A DNA stretch of 64,000 nt from Antilocapra americana (taxonomy: Eukaryota > Chordata > Mammalia > Artiodactyla > Antilocapridae): assembly GCA_007570785.1 (NCBI GenBank), contig ML664161.1, positions 40,423,093 to 40,487,092 on the forward strand. Reading direction: 5' to 3'. The position numbers were made by a program, and so were the translations under genes. Of the stretch, positions 11,087 through 23,095 are shown in pieces (within the stretch, counting starts at the first letter, position 1; every line of letters begins with the position of its first letter). A model generated the notes under the pieces. That model had not been told where the DNA came from and searched no databases. It saw only the letters and a program-made list of their open reading frames with translations.

Positions 11087-11733
11087 CTATAATGGGGACT
11101 GCTAAAATACATTATAAAATTGTGAAATCTTTTCATAGGCTTTAAAAGGGTGTTACTTGCCTTTACTAAATTTATATAAATGTGGTGGTCAAAGTCAGAT
11201 TAAGACCTTTGAGGACTGTAAGTATTGAAAACATTATAATACCCCCTTTCCTACCCCAACTCAAAATATTAACAGAGGTGAAACTACCATAAGTATATGT
11301 TAGGAAGTGCAAAAAGCTTCTATTTCTATGATAATCTTTACTGGTACTTTTATATTGAAATCTCAAAGATTCTTAAACCATTATTAATATTATTATCAGC
11401 ATCATTATTATTTGCTATTGCTGTGCTTTGCTGATACTCTAAACAGTTGTTTATTATACTTTTGAGTTAACCCAACTGAAGATATGTCTGTTACATTATA
11501 TATTTTATTTTGTATCTTTTCCTATCAATTAAAAAAGTAAATCTTTGCAAGTATGGGAGAAAGACAACTGCAGCCAACAGGTCTCCCATTAAGTGGCTTT
11601 CTTTTTTCCTGTCCACATTGCTGCTTTAAACTAAAAGCATTAATATATCTAGTTGTTTTATAAGCAGCCAAAATTTTGTTATGTCAGTCAATAAGTCACA
11701 ACAGTTGATACAAACTCAACTATTTGACCAGAG
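11087..11733. other. Unassigned AT-rich sequence
   Basis: No gene or repeat family recognised; 11380-11420 is ATT-rich low complexity. Confidence 0.45.
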
Positions 11734-11865
11734 GGACACCCCTGGCAGTCCAGTGGATAAGAATCTGCCTTCCATTGCAGGGGGTACAGGTTCAATCCCA
11801 GGTCGGGGAAATAGGACCCCACATGCTACACAGAACAGCTAAAAAAAAGAGTAAAAGTTAAAAAT
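11734..11865 (+). mobile_element. CHR/ART-type tRNA SINE with TSD
   Basis: The sequence GGACACCCCTGGCAGTCCAG, then GGTTCAATCCCAGGTCGGGG, then CCACATGCTACACAGAACAG and an A-rich tail follows the cetartiodactyl CHR-type SINE. A perfect TSD TATTTGACCAGAG flanks it (11721-11733 and 11866-11878). Confidence 0.92.
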
Positions 11866-11878
11866 TATTTGACCAGAG

Positions 11879-12264
11879 ATAATTTCCAATTGACAAATTA
11901 AGAGCCACAAGAATTTACCCCAGATGATGCTCAGAAAATTTTTGAAAACCGTTAAGCTCTGTTTCTAAGATAAGAGTTTGGGATGATCTAAGATAGTTTT
12001 ACTTCATTCCAGGGATAAATAGAGATAGGAAGAAAAAAGATAATTTTTAGTTTAATCTGCTTGTCTTTCCTATCTAGAATTTGACCTGTGGTCACTTCTT
12101 TAGATCTCACAGGTATGGTGCAAATGACAGAGTCGGGGTTTGCTCTAAAATTTGAAGAGACTAAAAAAGGAAGAGGGTGAAAACTGAGTTAGCTGTTTAG
12201 CTGCATGGCTCTGATGCTCTTCTCACTATGGTCTCCGACATTTCTTATCCTCCACTTCCCTGCC
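11879..12264. other. Unassigned sequence
   Basis: No gene or repeat family recognised. Confidence 0.4.
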
Positions 12265-12440
12265 AATTCCCATATTTTCCTCCTCCTCCTCTTTCTCCTC
12301 TTCATCATCATCAGCAGCAGCAGCCTCTTCTTCCCTTTCCTCCCCCTCCTACTTCTTCATCTCTTTCCTCCCATCCCCTCCCCACCTTCTCACATACTCT
12401 TTCTTCTTTCTCCTTCCTCCTCAACCCATCTTTGTTCAGT
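12265..12440 (+). repeat. Polypyrimidine (CT-rich) tract
   Basis: About 175 bases are nearly pure C and T with CTC and TTC periodicity. They are broken by a short ATC/AGC triplet run near 12303-12327. Two overlapping frames here (12205-12483 and 12228-12557) translate to Leu/Ser/Pro/Phe runs and are not genes. Confidence 0.85.
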
Positions 12441-13761
12441 ACTCCTCTGGGTTTGCAGCTCCACATCGACAGCTCTGGCCTAAGTATGGATGTCTTTCCT
12501 TTTCCTTCATTATACTCTACACAAGATAGTTTGTCATTTTCCAGCAGATTTCACTAAACACAGAGGAAACACAGGGACAAAGAATACTGAGACATAGAAG
12601 TTTTCTGCACATAAAGTACAGTTTTGTTCTTTGGAATAGAATTTATCATAGACCCTATTTGATTTTAAGCAATATCCTGGATGCTACAAGATGCCCAAAC
12701 TTAAACTTCAGGGGATAGCACAGGTCAGCAAGCAGCTTGGATGAATTATTTTCTTAGCTATCAGTCTTCATATGGAAGGTTTCCTATTGACCAAGAATTT
12801 GCTTTTGTACATTTGATACCTTTGTGGTTTTGTTCCCCAGATATTAAGTGATATTGTTCTGTTTACTAAACTATAGATAATTATCTAGAAACCTCGTTCC
12901 AATGGACTGTCCAATGCCCTCCCCAAGTACCTGTAAATTCCTGAGAGCTTGTGAGTTTATGATCACATCTCACTCCAACCTTCAGCTTCTACTCAGTTAA
13001 TTCAGTTTGTAATCTAGTTCATCCTCCAGCATGAGTTATTTTTGTCCCACATGATGTGAACCCACATGTGAAGCTCAGAACTAGAATTTACACTGAATTT
13101 CCCCCCAATTTAAAAATACACATTCAAGTAAACAAAAACAATTCACACAAGATTTTTATGTTTCCAACTTGTTGAGACACTGGTATTTATACCTAAATGC
13201 ACACAAACAGCTTTAAGTAGAATACTAGGCACCTTTGTTCCTAAACATTTCTTTTACTAAATATGCAAACATGAGATTTAATCTCTCAATTTATACTTCA
13301 TGTTTTCTATTTTTATCTCTCTTCTCTACCTTTATGTTTTATTTTCTGCCCACTCCCTTTCAAGTAGAAAACAATATTGTTATTAATACAGACAGTATTT
13401 CACTTTTCCAGCTCCTGTGTCTCAACACTCTTCTGGGCTTCATTTTTTGCATACTGTTGTCTTGCTGAAGCTTTCAAATTACCTCCTAGAACCTAGTTCA
13501 GGATCTGTTGTTTTCTTTAATTGTTCTCCTCCCCCAAAGTAGTAGAGAATACTTAAGATCTTTCAAGGGCTATCTTTGTTGACTTCCCTAAATGAAAGTA
13601 ATGAGCCAAAGTGTTTTTCTTTCAAAAGTGAATGGGGACTTTATTTAATATCAACAAAACAATAAACAACTAATTTAGCAAATATATAGTGATGTTCCCA
13701 AATATCCTAGTCCATATAGTAATGTGCCATACATTAAGATTTACTCTGCTCTCAGCTGAGT
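12441..13761. other. Unassigned sequence
   Basis: About 1.3 kb of AT-rich DNA with no recognisable gene or repeat. The frame at 13235-13468 encodes a hydrophobic, Phe/Leu-rich chance product with no known domain. Confidence 0.45.
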
Positions 13762-14357
13762 ATTATTTTCTTGGGCTCCAAAGTCACTGCAGATGGTGAC
13801 TACAGCCATGGAATTAAAAGATGCTTGCTCCTTGGAAGAAAAGCTATGACCAACCTAGACAGCATATTAAAAATTGGATACATGACTTTGCCAACAAAGG
13901 CCTATCTAGTCAAACCTATGGTTTTTCCTGTAGTCATGTATGGATGTGAGAGTTGGACTATCAAGAAAGCTGAGCACCGAAGAACTGATGCCGTTGAACT
14001 GTGGTGTTGGAGAAGACTCTTGAGAGTCTTGGACTGCAAGGAGATCCAACCAGTTCATCCTAAAGGAGATCAGTCCTGAATATTCATTGGAAGGACTGAT
14101 GCTAAAGCTGAAACTCTAGTGCTTTGGCCACCTGATGTGAAGAACTGACTCATTGGAAAAGACCCTGATGCTGAGAAAGATTGAAGGCAGGAGGAGAAGG
14201 GGATAACAGAGGATGAGATGGTTGGATGGCATCACCGACTCAATGGACATGAGTTTGAGCAAGTTCTGGGAGTTGATGATGAACAGGGGAGCCTGGCCTG
14301 CTGCAGCCCATGGGATCGTAAAGAGTCAGACACAGCTGAGCAACTGAACTAAACTGC
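13762..14357 (+). mobile_element. BovB (RTE LINE) 3' end
   Basis: This is the C-terminal end of BovB ORF2 and its tail. The frame at 13771-14079 shows MTNLDSILKIGYMTLPTK and VMYGCESWTIKKAEH, then drifts out of register after the LLRVLDCK stretch. The tail ends CAGACACAGCTGAGCAACTG. It is a 5'-truncated dead copy of about 595 bp. Confidence 0.93.
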
Positions 14358-14794
14358 TATCAGCCCTGAGAAACTGCCCCAGAGTTTTCTCTGGTTTTCT
14401 GGAAAGGCTCTATACTAGGATCTGGCAACTTACAGACCCTTATCCCAGTAAAGAAAATCTGAATTTTCTTTATTTGGCTCAGTTTTTATCATTATTTGAA
14501 GTTTAAACTCTGTCAAGATTTATTGTTTCCAAGTGCAGCCTTGGACAACAGCACAGATTAGAAACATCAGACAGAAGTGGATGGAGATAGGTATTTAGAG
14601 CAAATGCAATTCCTGATTGGTTGAGTCAATTTTCATTAAAGGAAAAATGACATTAACAAAATTATTAAGGAAGTTTCCAGAAGGAAGAATCTCAGGATAA
14701 GCCCTTGCCTTAGAAACCCTTTTTAAAATTTTGATGCAAGGGCCTGAAACCAGTTTCCTTGAATGCAAGAGGGCTCCTCTGTAACTAATGGAAA
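14358..14794. other. Unassigned sequence
   Basis: No gene or repeat family recognised. Confidence 0.4.
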
Positions 14795-15011
14795 GCTAAA
14801 GTGAAAGTGTTAGTCTGTCAGTCGTGTCCAACTCTTTGCAACCCCATGGACTGTAGCCCTCCAGGCTCCTCTGTCCATCGAATTCACCAGGCAAGAATAC
14901 CAGAATGGGTAGCCATTCCCTTCCCCAGAGGACTTTCCTGACTGAGGGATCAAACTCAGGTCTCCTGCACTGCAGGCAGATTCTTCACCATCTGAGCCAC
15001 TAGGAAGCCCC
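14795..15011 (-). mobile_element. Bov-tA SINE, antisense
   Basis: Inverted Bov-A body (CAGTCGTGTCCAACTCTTTG, GGACTGTAGCCCTCCAGGCT) is followed by the inverted tRNA head (TTCACCATCTGAGCCACTAG). No clear TSD was seen. Confidence 0.92.
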
Positions 15012-15204
15012 TATTTTTAATAAATAAGAATTTAAATTCAAGTGGGCTAAAGCATGTATAGAGAAAAAAGAAGCTTCTTCCAGAATGGTTTAATACACTA
15101 TATTCATATTTGAATATACATGCCATCATTTCACTTATATATTCCATTGGAAATATTTCAGTAGGAAATACCTGAGATCATTAGAAATAATCCTTTAATT
15201 ACTA

Positions 15205-15367
15205 GCTGCTTGGGGCTGGGGCACCAGGATGACCCAGGGGGAGGGAATTGGGAGGGAGGAGGGAGAGGGATTCTGGAGGGGGAGCATATGTATACCCTTG
15301 GCGGATTCATGTCAATGTATGGCAAAACCAACACAATAAAGTAAAGAAAATTTAAAAAAAAAAAAAA
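15205..15367 (+). mobile_element. L1 3' end (ruminant L1-BT type) with poly(A) tail
   Basis: GGGGCTGGGGCACCAGGATG, a G/A-rich stretch, then GGCGGATTCATGTCAATGTA and GGCAAAACCAACACAATAAA match the end of the young ruminant L1 3' UTR. An A-run closes it. Only about 160 bases were copied, so it is severely 5'-truncated. Confidence 0.9.
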
Positions 15368-15515
15368 GAATGCAATGACTATCCTTATGTTGTAAGTGAG
15401 GAAACAAATTCTAAGATGTATTTCTTTGTTAAATGATCCACCTGATAAGTGGCAGAATCAGGATTTGAACTAAAATATAAATAAGTTCTTGGGTCTTTGC
15501 TTAAAATTTATTGTC
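15368..15515 (-). mobile_element. MIR SINE fragment, antisense
   Basis: TAAGTGAGGAAACAAATTC, then TGATAAGTGGCAGAATCAGG and ATTTGAACT, follow the inverted MIR core. The L1 tail abuts its left edge. Confidence 0.7.
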
Positions 15516-17448
15516 TAGGCAGTCTAGAGATTAGATCAAGGAGAGCAAGGAAGTAAAAAATAAGGAGTAATCTTTTGCACTAGCTCATGATGGTTTCTAG
15601 TTTCCTCACAATCTTAATGTATAATCATTCCTCTGTTGTTACTGTCAGAAGAGTGCATAATTTCCTTGGTTTAGTCTCAACCGCAACAAAGGTTTGAAAT
15701 GACTGACCGGTGTTACAGCTTAGTTACAGCTCAGTTCGGTTTCTCTTTTTTTGGTAAAGAAAGTATAACCCTGAGGCATGAAGGCAGGCCAGTCCCATAG
15801 GAGAGGCATCAACCTGGCTTGGCTCCCTCTTTTTATGCCTGTTGTCACCTCCCCACCCCCCACCAATTTGCATTTGCCCTATACAGATTAGGGCTAGCAC
15901 TCATCACATGTCAAGAAGGGGGCATGTTTGTTTTGCCTGAGGTTTTACTCCTCCAGTCTGTAAATTTTTCCTTTGTTCCCTTTTCACGGTTTTTTCCCCT
16001 TTCTTTGTCTTTTAGCCACCACCATTTTAAACTCCTTTTTTCTATTCTAACTACCTAATATTACCGTTGCAATTTTCAGTATCTGCCTACTTTGATGCGT
16101 ATGAAACTTTTCGCTTCCAAATACATAATCAAGTTAAATCTTTGATGATTGTTTTCATGTGTTTACTTAGGATAAGTCAATCCGTCCCTACCAAGTATGA
16201 AACCACCTAGAGTTTTATTTTGAGAGGAAAAAAGGAGAGTGATGAAAGAGATCATGAAAAGCACAGTCCAAACCCAAACTTTTGGGTTTTTAGGTTTCAT
16301 GGTTAAGATTCACCCATCTGCCTGGTAAAATGGACACAGAGGAAGTAGTGGTAGAAAAAAAGAAAAAGGAGGAAAGAGAGAAAGAAAGTGTTCGGGATCA
16401 AGACTGTTCATCAGATCTGAGTGAAAAATATTGTACATGAACATTTAGTTTATGCCTCATTTTCTTCTCCTCCATATTCTGCCCCTCTCCACTAATGGAG
16501 AAATTCACAGCTACAGAACTAATACTCCTGTTCTCCTCCCACAAATGCTAATGGACCCAGTGGAGGCTCCCATTCCTATCCTGCCATCACCACAACCCCC
16601 CAACCCCACAGCAGGAGGCTCAAGGCAGTCTCCGCTCCCTGCCTGGGCTGCTTGCCAGCATAGAGAGGCCAGGGAAGATGTTGAGGATGAAGGAGAGGGT
16701 AAAGATGGAAAAAAATTCTTCAGGGAGAAACCTGTGCCATGGAAAGATGGAGAATGTGGGAGAAATGGAGGCAGTTGCAGCTGTAGGTCTAGTCAGATGA
16801 TGAGGACCCAGGGATCTACAGAATAGGAGGAAAACTTCATTTCCATCGCAGTTATTAGTCAGTTTTCTGTGTACATTTTCTACACTGTGTTAAAGGTATC
16901 CTTGGTGAAGGAAGCTGATCTCAGTGACCATCTCAGCATTACCAGTAGGACATGAATAAAGCCTGGGTCAGCAGTGAAATCAAGAGCTTGCTGATGAGAA
17001 TGATGACAAGTGATAGATTCAGGCTGCATGATAAGAATGGGTCACCCTCCAAATCTAAGCAGAGAAAGTTAATGAAGGAGGACTTTCAATTTAGACAGCC
17101 TCAAGTGAAATAGTGACCACATGCATGGCAGCAAGGGATTTGCTTACATGAAAATACATGAGAATGAATAGGCCAGTGAGGATAGGCTGCCCAGGGAGGG
17201 AAGTGCCAGAACAGAGGACCCCACTGAGACAACTCAGGGCTTCCCTTGCTTAGGATTCAGCTATTCTTCCTCTCCTCTCCCCCTCTTCCTCCTTCCTCTA
17301 GAGTCATTTGTATCAGCAACAGTCTTCTCTTTGTTGTTTTCCCTTGTGCTGCCAACTATTTATTGTCCAACCGTACCTCCAAGCCAGTCTCACTTTTTTA
17401 GGAAAATATGGGATTGTCCATCATTGCTTGAGTTCATCACTGGGCAAG
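15516..17448. other. Unassigned sequence
   Basis: About 1.9 kb without a named repeat. Two plus-strand frames (15819-16058 and 16452-16826) were weighed. The second has a Pro-rich then Glu/Lys/Gly-rich product from a C-rich to purine-rich compositional switch, with no domain. Neither shows a convincing exon structure. Confidence 0.45.
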
Positions 17449-17780
17449 GTCCGAATGTTTTTGCATAGCCCCCACCCCTCCAACTCACTTGTTGAAATCT
17501 TCATGCCCATTGTGATAGTATCTTTGGAGGTACTTAGGTCATGAGGGTGAAGGTCTCCTGAATGGGATTAATGACCTTATAAAATAGAGCCCACAGAGAT
17601 CCCTAGCCCCTTCAATCTTGTGAGGACACAGCAAGAGTCCTACACCCCATAAAATGACCCTCATCTGACCATGTTGGCACCCTGATCTTAGACTTCCAGC
17701 CTCCAAAACTGTGAGAAATCAGTTTCTATTGTTTATAAGGTGCCCTGCCTGTTATAGCAGTCTGCACTAAGACAGTCTAG
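17449..17780 (+). mobile_element. MaLR (MST/MLT1-type) LTR
   Basis: The order CACTTGTTGAAATCTTCATG, TAGGTCATGAGGGTGAAGGT, GGATTAATGACCTTATAAAA, GTGAGGACACAGCAAGAGTC, CTTCCAGCCTCCAAAACTGT and TTATAGCAGTCTGCACTAAG is that of a MaLR LTR through its 3' end. Divergence is substantial. It is non-coding. Confidence 0.85.
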
Positions 17781-19319
17781 TGCCTCCAGCATCTTTTGTA
17801 GGACTGTTTTCGTCAGGCCAACAAAAACAGACGCCACAGCATCATGAGGATGATATTCTCAGCCAAATCTGTAAGAAATGAGTCTTTTTCTGCTAATAAA
17901 GAATTTCAAACCAGGCTTGGCATGAAAGGGTTAAGGATTAGGTCAACTTTAGCTCATCCACATAAGCTCTTTCACAGTTTGCTAGAAAAACAACTTCAAG
18001 AGCCTTGAATTAGTGATGGTATTAGGAGAGAGAGAAAAGAAAAACAAAGGAGGAAAGAAATCAGGTAGGTAGACAAAATGGCAGTGATAGATGCAGGGGA
18101 AGCTGGATATAGATAAATCAAGTTAAGGTGTTTGGAGTTATGTGAGTGACTAGCGTGTCTCTTAATAGAAGAGCCTCTTAGCGTCTGAGCTACAGTAGGA
18201 TTCAAAATAATATGGAAAGATAAATATGACTCTTACAAAGGAAATACTGCCTTTCCCATCTATCCATTACCCCTCTTCCTCAGCTCAGGTCTCTCTTGTG
18301 AGAATGCATCACAGAGGCAGCCCTGAGGTCACTTCTCCCACCCCCCACCCCCGTCATTAGCAGGACACCACAACTGAAGCTGACTGGAAGGAGTATTATT
18401 CTGATGAATAACATTAACTTAGGGACCTCACAAACATGAGATGGGAGTAGATGCGGAGAGAGCCAGCACAATTGAGACATCTATTGGATCCGTCTGCTTT
18501 TAGCCAGGCCCTGCTGCTTTGAAAGCAAACAGCATCTCTCTGAGTGCAGAGGTAATGGAGCTGTTAGGACTTAAGAAAAGACCAGAATGCATCACCCCCA
18601 CAACAATGGGCTACTCTTAACCTAGTTACAAGGTAAGATAGAGAGAGCCCTCTTCCACCTGCCCTGGCTCTCGGGACTGTTTTCCTGGTTGGGATTGTGA
18701 GCTCATGAAGTCACTCAGCATAAATCTCTAGGAAAGCAGACAAAACCAACACAGGGAAGGAAGGCAAAGGTTGAAATTGCATCAAAATAGAAAGAATGGA
18801 CAAGAGCTGAATTCCAGAAAAATGAAGGAAAGGAAATACAAAAAAAAGAAAAGAAAAACAGCATAAAAGGCAATGGTCAAGTGAGGGGGATAAGAACAGA
18901 AAGGGGCATTTAAGGAAAAGAGAGGGAAAGTCAGACTTGTCTGAAATCTCTGTGCTGAGCGAGCCTATATTGGCCTCATGATTTGTTAGCTGAGTGTCAT
19001 GCTTTCTTACTTGCTCTTCGTAAGTTGCACAGACTTGAGACAAAGCTGACGGTCACACCGAGGGGTACTGCACAGACCTGGGCTCCATGTTTCCTTTTGG
19101 AAAGAGTTGAGGAGAAGAAGGTTATTTCCTTTCAACAAATGATGATTTTAAAAGTATTAAAAGCAAAAGTGACATCTCTTCCTGAGGTTGGGGCAAGGAG
19201 CTCACTAAGCAGTTCTTGAACAACTCAGGATGTGTTTCTCTACTCCCTTCCCCATCCTCAAGGGTGCCACAGAAAAGGGCAAAATGCTAGAAAAAGTAAC
19301 AGGGCACAGAGAGCTATGT
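17781..19319. other. Unassigned sequence
   Basis: Mostly unique-looking, with purine-rich stretches at about 18020-18070 and 18820-18920. Several minus-strand frames (17996-18205, 18280-18480, 18711-19043) merely translate pyrimidine-rich sequence. Confidence 0.45.
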
Positions 19320-19960
19320 TAAGTCAGCCACAGGTAGAGACCGGCGGCCTTGGCGAGAGCTGGGGTGTGAGTGTGGTGTGGCACTGCTGCCCTCTAGTCT
19401 CCATCAGGATCGCCGGCACCATCTCTGTCGGTATCTAAGACAGCCCAGTGTTGCCCAGACTTCCCCTCATCTGTAACCTGCATGGTGGATACCCTGTTGA
19501 GATCTTGTCCACTGTTATTGCATAGTTCTGTTTGGGGGCTATGCATAGAGAAAGAGAAAGGGAGGAGGACATGGAGGTGACTAGAGAACCAAAAAGAGGA
19601 AGTACTAAAGGAAAACATCTCTAACTAAATATCATCCTGCACTGGCCCCCGACCGAAGGGAGGCCCTTGTGTCTTTCTTCTTTGTGGGTGCGTTCCCCAA
19701 ACTGCCTCTATCTTGTGTCCCAGTTTTGCCTCCAGTTTCTTGAATCTTCTTATTTTTTTGTTTTTCTTTCTTTCACTGTCATTCGACCATTGGGGAACTT
19801 TGGTTATTCTCTGCGTGACATACTGTGAAGTATACGAAGTGGCTGATGGGGCTCTGATTTCTAGGGGCTTAGAGTCAAGCGGGTGACACAAAACAAATAA
19901 ACATGAACCATTTAGCAAACAATAGACTGAGGCTAAGATGGGTGAGGGAAACGGGAAGCA
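19320..19960 (-). other. CpG-retaining unassigned patch with a minus-strand frame
   Basis: Compared with its AT-rich surroundings this patch keeps many CpG sites (for example ACCGGCGGCCTTGGCG and ATCGCCGGCACC). A minus-strand frame at 19625-20014 runs 129 codons. Its second half is strongly basic (SERKKNKKIRRFKKLEAKLG), vaguely like the charged region before a retroviral nucleocapsid, but no zinc knuckle follows before the stop. A decayed class-I retroviral piece or chance are both possible. I do not assign a function. Confidence 0.3.
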
Positions 19961-22227
19961 AAAAGTACTATTGTATTCTTGATTGTACTTCTGGCTAGAA
20001 GCATAACTGCCCACATTTCCAAACTACTGAGCAGCTCTTGACCAAGGTTTGAGTCCATTTCACTCAGCCTATCAAGGACCACTCAGAATTTAATGGGTCA
20101 GCAGAAAAGAGGGAGATTGGCATACACCTTCTGAGACACATCATCAGGGCCAGGCCGAGCTGTGGAGCTCACTTTGGGCTGGTAGGATGTACGATCCTAT
20201 ATTATTAGAAAGAAAAGTTCCTTCACTTTCCATTTATTCCCTCTGTCTTTTCTGTAAGAAGAGAGAGAAGAAGGGGAGGGGATGTGTTACAATGAGCAGA
20301 TAAAGAAAAAGTCTGGATACTCACTCATGCACACCATAGGGATGCCCCCTTTTCCCCCCACCTACTTGTTTAGCAAGTGGGTTAGCAAAGGTATTTGTTG
20401 TGTTGTGTTGTCTTCAGAATTACTGACCAGAGTAAAGACAGGAAATCCATATTTTCATAGGAAGCAAGGAAGTCAGTTCTATAGTTAGGCCAGAGGAATA
20501 AAGAGAGAGGGCAGATTACCACAGGTGGAAAACTTTAGCATTAAGCACAAATGATGTAAATAAAAAGTAAAAACAAAAACAAAAAACAACAAATTATAAC
20601 TATTCTGCCATACCAACTCTGAAAACTTGGATGGTATTATTTTTGGTATAACTTTGTTAGTATTTCACTTGTTTGCATATACATCAATTGATGGCCACAT
20701 TTTGTCATTCTGTATATTGTATATCTATACCACAGAATTAAAAGTGGGCTGAAATGGTTCAAAGATTGTTTTTCCTAAGCTCCAAATGGAACCTATACTC
20801 ATTTTAGGGAATTTAAAACATTTGATTGACTATATATTCTTATTTTATTAATTATACAGACTTCCTACATAACTCCTAAATTTGTTTTAAGGGTGAGGAC
20901 TCACAAGTCTTTTTAAAGAAGAACTAGTGTTTTATTTTGTTTTGTTTTTTTCTTTCTATGATATTTAAAACCAGGAATATCCCTGGAAGGTTTGGTTTCC
21001 TTATACCTACAACATTTTTTCCAAATCCAACAAAGAGCTTTGATAATGAGACAGAAATTTTGTTCTCAGTACCTGGGCTTATTCACACATTTTTCAGTTC
21101 ACCTATCAAATCCACATAGCAGTCCTAGCCCAGGAAACTAAGCTTACCTTAGTTGCTCCGCTAAGAAGGGGCCTTGCAGTGTTCCATAGAGGGTCTACAG
21201 GTTAAGCAGGTAAGAGATCAGAGTCATCATAATTGGACTCAAAAGGATGGGAGAAAGCAAATGTTCTGCTTTCCCCAAGAGTAAGACCAAAAAAGGAAAT
21301 AGAGAAGAGAGCTTTAGAAAACTCAAGCAAAAATATGTCAGTAAAATTCACTCTTCTCTCCTTGTCTCAAATATCCACTTTTATCAAAGCCTATGAGATT
21401 GTACCTTTATATAATGTATTTAGTCCCCAAGTTAATATCCCTGCCAATTATTCAACTGGCAGATTGATTTTAGGATATTAGATAGAACCCTAGGAATTTC
21501 CCATTTCAGTAGAGCAAAAATGGTTAAACGTTGGCAATTTAATATGGTTCAGTTAGATTCTTCACTTATTTCAGTATATATTTTTTCCCTGGTACAAAAT
21601 TCAATACCTTATGAATTAAAACCAAAAATCTGAAATATGGAACCCATGTGTGCTTCTTACCTAACAGCTATTATGCCTCCCTGTCCTTTAGCCAGTAAAG
21701 ACCTTCTTCATAGTACCTTCTTTATCTAGATAGATAGAATTTATAGAATTTGCCTCTGCAATGTTCATTTTTAAAATTCCTTTTTCGCCTCTAATTTTCC
21801 ATTCCTTCTATATTCTTTTTGTATATGCTACAAATTCCAAACCTCCCTCAAGTACCTGTGGACAAATCTCTATTAAGCATAAAGATTCCCTGAAAATTCA
21901 TACTTCACTGAAACTCCCTGTCCTAGAATATCCCTTCAAATATATGATTGCACTTAGCTCAGTAATATAATGTGCATAGATATATACTGTTTTAGTAGAC
22001 CTCATTATTTCATATTGTGGGTGCCTTTGTATGCCTGGATGAACCTAAGGCACTTCTAGGATTAAAATAGCTTAGGTTTTCTATTTATTTATTTATCTGT
22101 TTGGCCACATCTACCCCAAATGTGTGAAATAGGTCTGATAAACCAAAGCAAACCATGCTAGTTAAATCAGCCCTTTTCCAATAATTTATTCTGTGAGGTC
22201 ACCACAAAATGCCAGTCTAGGAACTCT
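19961..22227. other. Unassigned AT-rich sequence
   Basis: More than 2 kb without a recognisable gene. 20565-20592 is an A-rich (AAAAAC)n patch. A short stretch at about 22080-22110 (TTTATTTATTTATCTGTTTGGCC) might be the remnant end of an inverted tRNA SINE. Confidence 0.45.
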
Positions 22228-22497
22228 GCTGCTGCTGCTGCTAAATCGCTTCAGTCATGTATGACTCTGTGCAACCCCATAGATGGCAGCCCACCAGGCT
22301 CCGCCGTCCCTGGGATTCTCCAGGCAAGAACACTGGAGTGGATTGCCATTTCCTTCTCCAATGCTTGAAAGTGAAAAGTGAAAGTGAAGTCCCTCAGTCA
22401 TGTCAGACTCTTGGCGACCCCATGGACTGCAGCCTACCAGGCTCCTCCATCCACGGGATTTTCCAGGCAAGAGTACTGGAGTGGGTTGCCATGAACA
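22228..22497 (-). mobile_element. Bov-A2 SINE (Bov-A dimer), antisense
   Basis: Starts with a (GCT)n run, the inverted AGC tail of Bov-A2. It then holds two Bov-A units: CAGCCCACCAGGCTCCGCCG, and CAGCCTACCAGGCTCCTCC in the second. The linker GAAAGTGAAAAGTGAAAGTG joins them. There is no tRNA head, which separates it from Bov-tA. Confidence 0.95.
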
Positions 22498-22744
22498 GCC
22501 TTTAAATAGCAAGTTCCCTTCCAACTCTCTGGGACAGCAATTTGTGAATACATACCACTCCAGTAAGTACTAGCTATGGGTCATGAAAAAAGGAAAAATA
22601 ACACAACAATCAGCCAGACTCTCCTTCCTAAGCCAGCCTCCAGTGCTGATTGTTCCAAACCATTACTTACCCAGTCTACCGGTTAGTAAAGACACACACC
22701 AGGCACACTGGAAATTACTATTATTGGAGACGATTAAGCATCAT
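22498..22744. other. Unassigned sequence
   Basis: Short gap with no recognised element. Confidence 0.4.
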
Positions 22745-23095
22745 CATAACAATAAAAGCCAAAAGTCAATGAGCACTTACTATATGCCAGGTGCCATTCT
22801 GAACTCTTTAAAGCCTTATCTCATTGAGTCCTCACCAACCCATGAGGTCTGGGCACTTGAAGAAATGGAGGGAGAGGTGGCTAGCAACTCACCCAAGTTC
22901 AATCACTGGAAAGGAATGGGGTTTTAACCAGGCACCAGAGCTGCCTACTTGTGTAGCATGGAAAGCCTTGATACAGCACAGAATTATGCTCCAAGCTTAC
23001 CTATTTGCCCAAGATCACACAGCTACTGACTGACTGAGCCAGGACTGAAACACAGTGGCTTCACTTCTGGTTGGCTCTTAACCCAGTACTCTTCC
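22745..23095 (-). mobile_element. MIR SINE, antisense, long copy
   Basis: GAGCACTTACTATATGCCAG, CTCATTGAGTCCTCACCAAC, then TGCCCAAGATCACACAGCTA and CTCTTAACCCAGTACTCTTC cover nearly the full inverted MIR. The core occurs twice in weakened form (CTCACCCAAGTTCAATCACT near 22890 and CAAGATCACACAGCTACTGA near 23010). That suggests two tandem or overlapping MIR copies. Confidence 0.82.

Noticed and set aside
12205..12557. Two overlapping frames of about 100 codons
   Set aside because: Both read a polypyrimidine tract; the products are runs of Leu, Ser, Pro and Phe.
16452..16826. A 124-codon plus-strand frame with Pro-rich and acidic/basic parts
   Set aside because: The composition follows a switch from C-rich to purine-rich DNA. 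No domain, no credible splice sites, and no sign of codon constraint can be seen.
22228..22497. Repeated similar units with short linkers that might suggest a repeat array
   Set aside because: This is the dimeric structure of Bov-A2. There are only two units, no regular unique spacers and no associated genes, so it is not CRISPR-like.
22583..22927. A 114-codon plus-strand frame
   Set aside because: The second half lies inside an antisense MIR; the first half has no recognisable domain.
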